From Desulfobacterales bacterium (lineage in GTDB: Bacteria > Desulfobacterota > Desulfobacteria > Desulfobacterales > C00003106): DNA of 5,421 nucleotides. Position numbers and translations under genes: made by a program. Shown here one piece after another: positions 1 through 5,421 of this stretch (positions are counted from its first letter, which is position 1; each line of letters starts with the position of its first letter). The stretch is from the NCBI GenBank assembly GCA_030613165.1, contig JAUWMN010000141.1, forward strand, positions 1-5,421, in the 5' to 3' direction. Under the pieces are notes generated by a model. It ran no database searches and had not been told where the DNA came from. It worked only from the letters and a program-made list of their open reading frames with translations.

Positions 1-1014
1 GGGCATGCTCCTGTTCATATAGGAAAGAGCCTATGGTCAATCTCTGTGAACATGCCATATTCCGAAATTGCAGGCCCGATTAACAGACACGCAAGGAATA
101 CATTCGGGCTTGCAGGGCTTGTTATATTGCTGTTTGTAACCGGCGGAGTCGCTTTTTTCAAAATCCGGAAGAGGAAAACCGAGCTTGAAACAGAGGCCAA
201 GTATCTGAAGCAGCTTGCGAATGGAGCGGAAGCGCTACGGAACAGTAAGGATGAGCTGGCAAAATATGCCGTTGCTTTAGAAGAAGCACGGGACAATTTA
301 GAACAAAAAGTTGAGGAGAGAACAAAGGAACTGAAAGAGGCCCAAGAGGCGCTGGTTCGCAATGAAAAGCTTGCCGCCCTGGGACAATTGGCAGGCAGCG
401 TCGGCCATGAACTCCGCAATCCCCTCGGGGTAATAAAGAATGCAGGTTACTTTCTCAATATGAAGATAAAGACCATCGAAGATGACGCGGTTAAAGAGAG
501 TATAGATATAATCAACAAAGAGACAAATATCGCCGGCAAGATCATCTCAGACCTCCTCGATTTCGCGCGGATCAAGGAGCCGGAACGCCGGGAGGTAGAC
601 ATCAATCAACTGATCACGGATACTCTATCCAGGTCCTTGATAGCCGAACACTTCAAAGTGATCACAAATTTTTCCGATGATATATCCCCTGTTTCCATCG
701 ATCCGCTTCAGGTAAGCCAGGTATTTCTCAACCTGATCGAAAATGCCGGGCAGGCCATGGAAGAAGACGGGACACTTAAGATATCCACAAGGGTGATAGA
801 TGGCGCCACAGAAGCCGTCTTTGCCGACGAGGGTTGCGGTATTCCTGAAAGCGATCTGGAGAAAATATTCGAGCCCCTCTTCACCACCAAAACAAGAGGA
901 ATAGGTTTAGGGCTCTCGGTTTCAAAGAGTCTGGCCAAAGCAAACGGGGCTAATATTGTGGTGGAGAGCGAGGCAGGGAAAGGAAGTCGGTTTGCGGTGA
1001 GATTTGGGAATTGA
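1..1014 (+). CDS. Sensor histidine kinase HK1, 5'-truncated by window edge
   Basis: The frame is open from base 1, so the GTG at 46 is internal and the real start lies to the left; 337 residues are visible. Fragment residues 1-33 (with HIGKSLWSISVNMPY) look like the tail of a periplasmic Cache sensor. A membrane segment follows at about 35-55, then a charged coiled coil to about 125. The HisKA H-box has its phospho-accepting His at 136 (HELRNPLGVIKN). The ATPase part shows an N-box (LNLIENAGQAM, Asn 248), a G1 box (DEGCGIP, from 276), FEPLFTTK and a GIGLGL G2 box (from 300). The protein would autophosphorylate on His and pass phosphate to a response regulator, which is not seen here. The short ATP lid with FEPLFTTK resembles the NtrB-like kinase class, so an NtrC-like partner is possible (inference). 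The transmitter is a close paralogue of the kinase at 2416-4176. The stop is TGA at 1012. Function is confident, ligand unknown. Confidence 0.93.
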   Translation, partial: GHAPVHIGKSLWSISVNMPYSEIAGPINRHARNTFGLAGLVILLFVTGGVAFFKIRKRKTELETEAKYLKQLANGAEALRNSKDELAKYAVALEEARDNLEQKVEERTKELKEAQEALVRNEKLAALGQLAGSVGHELRNPLGVIKNAGYFLNMKIKTIEDDAVKESIDIINKETNIAGKIISDLLDFARIKEPERREVDINQLITDTLSRSLIAEHFKVITNFSDDISPVSIDPLQVSQVFLNLIENAGQAMEEDGTLKISTRVIDGATEAVFADEGCGIPESDLEKIFEPLFTTKTRGIGLGLSVSKSLAKANGANIVVESEAGKGSRFAVRFGN

Positions 1015-1063
1015 GGAAAAAAGCAAATTAGCCGCAGACTCACGCAGACAGCCGCAGACATTC

Positions 1064-1086
1064 TGTTCGGCCGACTTGGCTGAACA
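1064..1086. other. Stem-loop inside the CGCAGAC element
   Basis: TGTTCGGCC (1064-1072) pairs with GGCTGAACA (1078-1086), giving a 9-base stem with one G·T pair and a GACTT loop. It is followed by A residues rather than T on the + strand, so it does not look like a terminator. It is probably part of the palindromic element's own fold. Confidence 0.5.
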
Positions 1087-1103
1087 AAAAATGCATGCAC
1101 TTC

Positions 1104-1132
1104 GTGAAAGAAGCTATGAATATTACTATAAT
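1104..1132 (+). promoter_or_regulatory. Candidate sigma-70-type promoter within the repeat element
   Basis: A perfect TATAAT lies at 1127-1132. The hexamer GTGAAA at 1104-1109 matches TTGACA at 4 of 6 positions, with a 17-base spacer. It would start RNA near 1139 and read through the hairpins at 1149-1195 into the binding-protein gene at 1267, giving a leader of roughly 130 bases. The surroundings are AT-rich, so a chance match is possible. This is a prediction from consensus only. Confidence 0.3.
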
Positions 1133-1148
1133 AAATGGTTTTCAATTT

Positions 1149-1195
1149 GCCCGAAGGGCCTGACCGTTAATAGTTCCGCCTTGGGCGGGACTATT
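1149..1195 (+). other. Two consecutive GC-rich hairpins in the putative leader
   Basis: GCCC-GAA-GGGC forms a perfect small hairpin at 1149-1159. A longer one follows, with arms 1169-1180 and 1184-1195: 12 paired positions including one G·T, with a three-base TTG loop. No T-tract follows (TGTCTGCG instead), so a classical intrinsic terminator is not supported. The hairpins could slow polymerase, protect the mRNA end of HK1, or simply belong to the mobile element. The right arm of the element begins immediately after the second stem. Confidence 0.5.
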
Positions 1196-1266
1196 TGTCT
1201 GCGATAGTCTGCGTGGGTCTGCGGCTAATTATCTTTGTGGGAACCATCACCGACATAGGCAATACA

Positions 1267-2229
1267 ATGATACGATCTAAATTCATTCGACTAATGGTAA
1301 CAGCGCTTCTGATACTCGTCGGTCTTAGTTACGCCTGTTCTCAGGCTGGAGGACAAAATCGTAAGCTTACTATAGGATTTGCCGCAATGAATGTGGAGAT
1401 GACATGGATGAAGTTTGCTTACCATGCCATTCATAAAAAGGCTACCGAGTTGGGCATCAAGTTGATCACCTATGATGCGAACAATGATGTCACCAGACAA
1501 GCGACCAATATCGAGGACCTAATCAAACGAAAGGTGGATGCAATCATTACTGACCCCGTAGACGTAAAAGGGCTGATTCCCGCGCTTAACCTGGCTTCGC
1601 GAAAAGGAGTTCCCGTGGTTGCCTTTGACCGATCCGCGCATGGAACGCCGTATCTTTTCTTTGTAGGTTCAGATGACGTAGAGGCAGGCCGTCTTGCATG
1701 TCGGTTCCTTGCTGATAGGTTGAACGGTGCAGGCGAAATTATAGTCTTAGAAGGCGCTGTCGGCTCCTCACCTGCCATCAATCGCTCAAAGGGTTTTGAT
1801 GACGAAATCAAAAAATATCCTAATATGAAGGTCGTATTTCAAAAAAGCGGGGGGTTCTTCCGTGAAGGGGGTTATAGGGTCATGGAAGAAGCATTGGCCA
1901 CGGTGGCCAATTTTGACGCTGTATACTCTCAGAATGACGACATGATTCTGGGGGCTATAGAGGCAATGGAAAACTCGGACATAAGCCCGGAAAAAATTTT
2001 GACCATCGGAACCGACGCGATTCCGAAAGCCCTGATAGCCATACGTAAGGGCCGATTGGATGCTACAATCCAGTATCCTATCAGTCAGGCAGAGATCGCT
2101 CTGGAAAAGCTTGTGCACTACTTAAAAACCGGCGATCTGCCGGAATGGAAAGAATATTTGGTAAAGCCGTGGGTAATTACGAATGAGAACATATCAACCG
2201 GCGATTTTTATTCTGTTATTCAAGATTAA
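1267..2229 (+). CDS. Periplasmic sugar-type substrate-binding protein (RbsB/LuxP-like, Peripla_BP_4 class)
   Basis: A 320-residue exported binding protein that should capture a small sugar-like ligand between two Rossmann-like lobes. The start ATG 1267 is chosen because it opens directly on a signal peptide (MIRSK, then hydrophobic 8-20) with a weak AGG 7 bases upstream. The frame stays open back to a TTG at 1195, but that extension only translates repeat DNA. The end of the signal, LSYAC (Cys 24), is a poor lipobox because Tyr sits at -2, so soluble and lipoprotein forms are both possible. Motifs align with the ribose-binding family's ligand contacts: DPVD (96-99), FDRS (Asp121, Arg122), INRSKGF (Arg173), NDDMILGA (Asn223), GTDA (Asp250) and TIQYP (Gln269). 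The length is normal for the family. No ABC permease or ATPase gene is adjacent. The next gene is a Cache-domain kinase 186 bases downstream, which suggests a signalling rather than transport role (inference). The ligand cannot be read from sequence alone. Confidence 0.9.
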   Translation: MIRSKFIRLMVTALLILVGLSYACSQAGGQNRKLTIGFAAMNVEMTWMKFAYHAIHKKATELGIKLITYDANNDVTRQATNIEDLIKRKVDAIITDPVDVKGLIPALNLASRKGVPVVAFDRSAHGTPYLFFVGSDDVEAGRLACRFLADRLNGAGEIIVLEGAVGSSPAINRSKGFDDEIKKYPNMKVVFQKSGGFFREGGYRVMEEALATVANFDAVYSQNDDMILGAIEAMENSDISPEKILTIGTDAIPKALIAIRKGRLDATIQYPISQAEIALEKLVHYLKTGDLPEWKEYLVKPWVITNENISTGDFYSVIQD

Positions 2230-2245
2230 CCTAAAGCAAGATGAG

Positions 2246-2397
2246 GTGTAAAGTTTGAAGTGTAAAGTGCCTAAAGTTAAGGTATGCTACCAATTTTCAT
2301 ATGGTTTTTTCCGGCTCTTTTGAGTACTCTCTATTATCCATTTCTATCGATTGACTGCGCCGAAGGCGCACTCCTGAACTTTAGGCACTTTAAACTT
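2246..2397. repeat. Inverted-repeat element, ACTTTAGGCACT family, copy 1
   Basis: Arms 2258-2282 and 2373-2397 are reverse complements at 23 of 25 positions and enclose about 90 bases. A compact hairpin TGCGCC-GAA-GGCGCA sits beside the right arm (2356-2370). The left arm begins with GTGTAAAGT repeated at a 14-base period (2246 and 2260). The core ACTTTAGGCACT lies at 2378-2389 and, inverted, at 2266-2277. A second copy lies at 4171-4400 in the opposite orientation: bases 2353-2397 match the reverse complement of 4183-4227 at 43 of 45 positions. The interior also aligns in part (shared ATATGGTTTT and a TCTAT...TTGACTGCGCC end). It occupies most of the 186-base gap before HK2 and carries no transposase. 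Confidence 0.82.
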
Positions 2398-2415
2398 AAA
2401 ACGGAACTACATACG

Positions 2416-4176
2416 ATGAAATGGAACGCTCTTGTTAAGAAAAAATACCCCTTGATTTTTTTGGGGATACTCATCTTCTTCGTTTTCACCATAGCCATTT
2501 TGAGTCTTACCCTCAATTATGTAAAATTAAACCGAGAATCCACCCTGCGCGCACTCGAAGAGCAAGTCAAGTCCGGCTCGGAACAGTTGCAGTTCTATTT
2601 TAGATCCTTGCGTTCAGATCTTTTCAGAATTGAAAGGTACCTTGCAAACACCAACATGAAGGTGGATGAAGAACTCTACAGGTACCTCGATTTTGTAAAG
2701 GGCCTTCGTCCGGACGCCATTCCGGCGATTCTGATCTTGGATGCAAACGGAAACGCGGTTGCCAACACAAATCCAGCCTTAGTGCGAGTGAATTTTTGGG
2801 AATCCGAATGTTTTAAGAACATCCAACACACATCAAATAGAATCTATTTGTCAGAGGCGATTGTCCTGTCGGATTTATCCGGCCGTTCTGAGGCTCCCTC
2901 TAAGATTTTTGAGGACCCCCTCGATATTGGTTTTGTCCTGTGCACCGGCGTTTATTCGAAGGGGGCACTTAAAGGAAGCATTCTGTTCGTCCTAAAGGGG
3001 GAGCCGCTTCTTAATCAATACTCGATGGCAATTGTCGAACCTGATTCAGGACATGGATTCATATTACAGGAAGACGGTCGCATTCTTCTTCACCGCGAGG
3101 TCGAATTGCGAGGCAAGTTTCTGTCGGAACTTCCCGAGTCTTCCGATCTGACCGAGGCGAATCGTCTTCTGAAAAAAACAAAAGGCAAAACTATAGCGCA
3201 TAGTGTGATCGGGGAACGTATGACCGCCATTTATGCGATATCCCTGGAAAACCAGCGCTGGTCCGTAGGGATTGCGACCACAGCATCAAAGCTCGCTCAA
3301 GAAACCGTGAGACTTATGTACACCCTCAGTGGATTGGCGCTCCTCCTCGGCGCCATTATTTTCGGCTTAGTCTTCGCCTTGATCCGGCTTGGCAGGACTG
3401 AAGAAGAGCTAAAGAAATATGCCGCTGCTTTAGAAGATGCACGAAATGATTTAGAACAAAAGGTTGAAGGAAGAACACAGGAGCTTAAAGAGGCGCATGA
3501 GGCCCTGATTCGTAAGGAAAAGCTTGCCGTCCTGGGCCAGTTGTCAAGTGGTGTTGCCCATGAACTTCGCAATCCTCTGGGTGTAATAAAGAATGCTTGC
3601 TACTTCCTCAATATGAAGATAAAGGCGATTGAAGATGAAGCGATTAAAGATAATATTAAAATAATGAACAGGGAGATAGATACCGCCAACAGAATCATAG
3701 TAGACCTTTTGGATTTCGCGCGAATTAAGGAACCCCTGCTTCAGGATACGGACATTAACGGGTTAGTTGCAGAAACCGTATCGAAATCCTCAATACCGGA
3801 AAATATCATGCTAAACACAGACCTTGCCAAGAGCATGTCCACTGTCTCCATCGATCCCATCCAGGTGGGCCAGATATTTCTGAACCTGATCGAAAATGCC
3901 GTGCATGCTATGGGTGAAGACGGAACCCTAAAGATATCCACAAGGGCAACAAAAGAGGCCACGGAGGTCATCTTTGCCGACAATGGCTGCGGTATCCCCA
4001 AAGAGAACCTGGAGAAGATATTCGAACCCCTCTTTACTACCAAGGCCAAAGGAATAGGCCTGGGGCTTTCGGTTTCGAAGAGTCTGGCCAAGGCAAACGG
4101 GGCGGATATTTTGGTCGAGAGCGAGGAAGGGGAAGGGAGTAGGTTTGTGGTGAGGTTTAGGGAGAAAGAAGTTTAA
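2416..4176 (+). CDS. Membrane sensor histidine kinase HK2 with double-Cache-like periplasmic domain
   Basis: A 586-residue kinase that should sense a periplasmic signal and autophosphorylate on His. The start ATG 2416 is preferred over the in-frame ATG 2284, because the 44 extra residues are translated repeat DNA; a weak GGA lies 10 bases upstream. Order of parts: membrane segment 11-35; periplasmic sensor about 36-298 with a long first helix and two PAS-like lobes (AILILDANGN at 104-113; GFILQEDGRILLH at 214-226; RWSVGIA at 281-287), typical of dCache; second membrane segment about 300-324; coiled coil to about 370; HisKA with His382 in AHELRNPLGV; ATPase with N-box Asn494, DNGCGIP (522-528), FEPLFTTK and GIGLGL (546-551). 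There is no receiver domain, so a separate response regulator is needed. The transmitter is about 69% identical to HK1, while the sensor half has no visible counterpart to compare. Its 5' neighbour is a binding protein, recalling LuxP/LuxQ. The stop codon lies in a repeat arm. Confidence 0.93.
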   Translation: MKWNALVKKKYPLIFLGILIFFVFTIAILSLTLNYVKLNRESTLRALEEQVKSGSEQLQFYFRSLRSDLFRIERYLANTNMKVDEELYRYLDFVKGLRPDAIPAILILDANGNAVANTNPALVRVNFWESECFKNIQHTSNRIYLSEAIVLSDLSGRSEAPSKIFEDPLDIGFVLCTGVYSKGALKGSILFVLKGEPLLNQYSMAIVEPDSGHGFILQEDGRILLHREVELRGKFLSELPESSDLTEANRLLKKTKGKTIAHSVIGERMTAIYAISLENQRWSVGIATTASKLAQETVRLMYTLSGLALLLGAIIFGLVFALIRLGRTEEELKKYAAALEDARNDLEQKVEGRTQELKEAHEALIRKEKLAVLGQLSSGVAHELRNPLGVIKNACYFLNMKIKAIEDEAIKDNIKIMNREIDTANRIIVDLLDFARIKEPLLQDTDINGLVAETVSKSSIPENIMLNTDLAKSMSTVSIDPIQVGQIFLNLIENAVHAMGEDGTLKISTRATKEATEVIFADNGCGIPKENLEKIFEPLFTTKAKGIGLGLSVSKSLAKANGADILVESEEGEGSRFVVRFREKEV

Positions 4177-4274
4177 AGTTTGAAGTTTAAAGTGCCTAAA
4201 GTTAAGGAGTGCGCCTTTGGCGCAGTCAAATATATAGAAGTAAAAAGCCGACCATGATCAATGCAACGAATTGC

Positions 4275-4303
4275 TTGCTCTATTTAACGGAAAACCATAT
4301 AAA
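4275..4303 (+). promoter_or_regulatory. Candidate promoter inside repeat copy 2
   Basis: TTGCTC (4275-4280, 4 of 6 to TTGACA) and TATAAA (4298-4303, 5 of 6 to TATAAT) are separated by 17 bases. Transcription would begin near 4310, pass through the four ACTTTAGGCACT copies and reach the HdrA-like gene at 4447. The base composition is AT-rich, so this may be chance. It is a consensus match only. Confidence 0.28.
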
Positions 4304-4320
4304 AATGACACACTACCTTA

Positions 4321-4392
4321 ACTTTAGGCACTTTAGTGCACTTTAAACTTTAGGCACTTGAGTTACTTTAGGCACTGCAAACTTTAGGCACT
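4321..4392 (+). repeat. Four direct copies of ACTTTAGGCACT
   Basis: Exact 12-base copies start at 4321, 4347, 4365 and 4381, at distances of 26, 18 and 16 bases. They form the right side of repeat copy 2 and lie 55-126 bases before the ATG at 4447. The same 12-mer is present once forward (2378) and twice inverted (2266, 4191) elsewhere in the window, always outside genes. Local expansion of the repeat arm is the simplest explanation; an operator array is possible. The first copy overlaps a small GCAC-TTTA-GTGC hairpin (4328-4339). Confidence 0.8.
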
Positions 4393-4423
4393 TTAAACTT
4401 CTTTTTACGATACCGTCGATATT

Positions 4424-4446
4424 GAATACGGATTTAGGAATACGGA
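4424..4446 (+). promoter_or_regulatory. Ribosome binding site region of the HdrA-like gene
   Basis: AGGA at 4436-4439 lies 7 bases before ATG 4447, a good spacing, and supports that start. The site sits between two exact copies of GAATACGGA (4424-4432 and 4438-4446), a 9-base direct repeat with a 14-base period that ends right at the start codon. Whether the duplication matters for translation is unknown. Confidence 0.6.
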
Positions 4447-5421
4447 ATGGCTGAAAGAATAGGCGTTTATGTATGTGAATGTGGCCCCAACATAAAAGAG
4501 GCCATGGACCTGAATGAGGTGGTGAAGTTCGTCCAAGGCCTTGAAAATGTGGTTCTGGCTAAGTCTTTTAGGCTTTTGTGTTCGCAAGAGGGCAAAGAGC
4601 TTGTTGGAAAAGAGATTACAGAACACAACCTGACCAGGGTGGTGATCGCTGCCTGCTCACCAAAAGAACATGAAAATACTTTTAAGGAGGTTGCAAGTAA
4701 GGCGGGCTTAAACCCCTTTCTTTTACAGATCGCCAACATTAGAGAGCAATGCGCGTGGGTCATTAAGGACAAGACCCTTGCCACGGACAAGGCAAAGGCA
4801 ATGATTGCCGCAGCGGTCAAGAGAGTAGTTTATCACGAACCGTTGGAGATCAAAGAGATAGAATGCCTGCCGGATGTTCTTGTTGTAGGGGCCGGCATAG
4901 CCGGGATAAGCGCCGCGCTGACACTCGCGCAAAAAAATAGAAAAGTTTATCTGGTTGAAAAGTTGCCGGCCATTGGAGGCAAAGCAGCCCGGTATGAAGC
5001 GGTATTTCCAACTCTGGAGTGCTCTTCTTGTGTACTTAATCCAGGATTAGATGAAATTTTACACAATGAGCGTATAGAACTTCTTACACTTGCCGAGGTT
5101 CGAGAGGCGCTCGGTTTTTATGGTAATTTCGCGGTTAAAATCAACAAAAAAGCAAGGTTTGTAGATATCGAGACCTGTATTGGCTGTGGAGCGTGTCTGG
5201 AGGTTTGTCCTGTTAAGGTAAAAAACGAATACAATGAGGGGCTTGATGAGCGAGGGGCCATCTACATTCCTTATGCCGGCGCCCTGCCACATGCGGCAGT
5301 CATAGATAAAGAACGCTGTCTACGTTTTCGGGGAGAAGAATGCAACGCCTGCAAGGAGGCCTGTCCTTTCGACTCTATTAACTATGAGGAACGCGATCAA
5401 GTTCAAGAATTAAAAGTTGGG
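4447..5421 (+). CDS. hdrA: HdrA-like FAD/iron-sulfur protein (heterodisulfide reductase subunit A family), 3'-truncated by window edge
   Basis: 325 codons are open to the right edge; family members in methanogens are about 650 residues, so roughly half is present. The family transfers electrons in the cytoplasm through FAD and several [4Fe-4S] clusters, often in flavin-based electron bifurcation with HdrB/C, MvhD or dehydrogenase partners. Visible order: an N-terminal HdrA domain (about 1-135) with scattered Cys 10, 12, 45, 70 and 102 (VCECGPNI, LLCSQEGKE, AACSPKEH, IREQCAW); an FAD-binding fold opening at GAGIAG (148-153) with GGKAARYE and FPTLECSSC; then an inserted ferredoxin-like module, Cys244-x2-Cys247-x2-Cys250-x3-Cys254-Pro and Cys291-x7-Cys299-x2-Cys302-x3-Cys306-Pro. 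Related bacterial versions serve sulfate reduction (QmoA-like) or aromatic degradation (BamE-like), and the fragment does not decide between them. The start has a good RBS. It is separated from HK2 by 270 bases of repeats and is probably its own operon, continuing to the right. Confidence 0.93.
   Translation, partial: MAERIGVYVCECGPNIKEAMDLNEVVKFVQGLENVVLAKSFRLLCSQEGKELVGKEITEHNLTRVVIAACSPKEHENTFKEVASKAGLNPFLLQIANIREQCAWVIKDKTLATDKAKAMIAAAVKRVVYHEPLEIKEIECLPDVLVVGAGIAGISAALTLAQKNRKVYLVEKLPAIGGKAARYEAVFPTLECSSCVLNPGLDEILHNERIELLTLAEVREALGFYGNFAVKINKKARFVDIETCIGCGACLEVCPVKVKNEYNEGLDERGAIYIPYAGALPHAAVIDKERCLRFRGEECNACKEACPFDSINYEERDQVQELKVG

Larger units (their letters stand above)
1026..1230. 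repeat. Inverted-repeat element with CGCAGAC arms (MITE/REP-like)
   Basis: The left arm 1026-1060 and right arm 1196-1230 are reverse complements over 35 bases with 4 mismatches, enclosing 135 bases. Each arm carries three heptamers, CGCAGAC at 1033, 1043 and 1053 and GTCTGCG at 1197, 1207 and 1217, at an exact 10-base period. The interior has further hairpins (1064-1086, 1149-1159, 1169-1195) and no convincing gene. There is no transposase and no clear target duplication. The element fills most of the 252-base gap between HK1 and the binding-protein gene. A non-autonomous palindromic mobile element or a REP-like dispersed repeat is the likeliest reading; a regulatory binding site is the alternative. 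Confidence 0.8.
4171..4400. repeat. Inverted-repeat element, ACTTTAGGCACT family, copy 2 (inverted and expanded)
   Basis: The left arm 4176-4211 matches copy 1's left arm (2251-2286) with few mismatches. It carries the hairpin TGCGCC-TTT-GGCGCA at 4210-4224, which in copy 1 lies beside the right arm. GTTTAAAGT recurs at 4171 and 4185 with a 14-base period. The right side (4316-4400) has four copies of ACTTTAGGCACT where copy 1 has one. The interior, read in reverse, resembles the interior of copy 1, so the two elements lie in opposite orientation. The element overlaps the last codons of HK2: the TAA at 4174-4176 is repeat sequence. It fills most of the 270 bases before the HdrA-like gene. No gene of its own is seen; a 30-codon frame at 4254 is not supported. 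Confidence 0.82.

Noticed and set aside
15..419. Minus-strand frame opposite HK1, with a similar-looking one at 3297-3572 opposite HK2
   Set aside because: Their mutual similarity only mirrors the duplicated kinase transmitters on the + strand; both are Ser-rich low-quality translations.
708..1145. Minus-strand frame overlapping the HK1 end, paralleled at 3741-4091
   Set aside because: Shadow of the conserved ATPase domains; it extends into repeat DNA and has no recognisable domain.
1169..1200. Intrinsic terminator after HK1
   Set aside because: The stem is strong but no T-tract follows, so termination is not supported.
1004..1207. Small + strand frame spanning the first repeat element
   Set aside because: Starts inside HK1 and translates palindromic repeat sequence; no RBS or protein-like composition.
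1195..1266. N-terminal extension of the binding protein from TTG 1195
   Set aside because: Encodes repeat-arm sequence ahead of a clear signal peptide beginning at ATG 1267.
2284..2415. Longer HK2 start at ATG 2284
   Set aside because: The 44 extra residues come entirely from repeat copy 1; ATG 2416 gives a normal kinase N-terminus before the first membrane segment.
4254..4346. 30-codon + strand frame inside repeat copy 2
   Set aside because: No RBS and its second half is the tandem repeat; no sign of selection.
4321..4392. Possible CRISPR array
   Set aside because: Repeats are only 12 bases, spacers of 4-14 bases are too short and irregular, and no cas gene is present.
4467..4820. Minus-strand frames opposite the HdrA-like gene (also 4405-4626, 4723-4932, 5059-5292)
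   Set aside because: The + strand encodes a motif-rich HdrA-like protein throughout; these are antisense shadows.

Overview
The window looks like part of a mid-GC genome of an anaerobic, gram-negative-type bacterium. A sulfate reducer or syntroph of the Desulfobacterota, or a related lineage, would fit. This rests on an HdrA-like flavin/iron-sulfur protein at the right end, periplasmic sensing genes, and gaps full of palindromic repeats. No marker gene fixes the taxon, so it is an inference.

Layout, all on the + strand: (1) 1-1014, the 3' part of a membrane histidine kinase (HK1) cut by the left edge; (2) 1267-2229, a periplasmic sugar-type binding protein of the RbsB/LuxP fold class; (3) 2416-4176, a complete membrane histidine kinase (HK2) with a double-Cache-like periplasmic sensor; (4) 4447-5421, the 5' half of an HdrA-like protein running off the right edge. 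Each of the three gaps holds an inverted-repeat element. One (1026-1230) has arms built of CGCAGAC heptamers. The other two (2246-2397 and 4171-4400) belong to a second family built around ACTTTAGGCACT. They lie in opposite orientation and bracket HK2.

The most interesting reading is that the binding protein and HK2 form a LuxP/LuxQ-like (or ChvE/VirA-like) pair: a ligand-loaded periplasmic protein would report to an adjacent Cache-domain kinase. No ABC permease or ATPase gene accompanies the binding protein here. HK1 and HK2 have almost interchangeable transmitter halves (about 69% identical by hand count over 250 gapless residues), so the locus probably grew by duplication. No response regulator is visible; it may lie to the left or elsewhere. 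The HdrA-like gene is separated from the sensors by a large repeat and probably starts a different, electron-transfer transcription unit.
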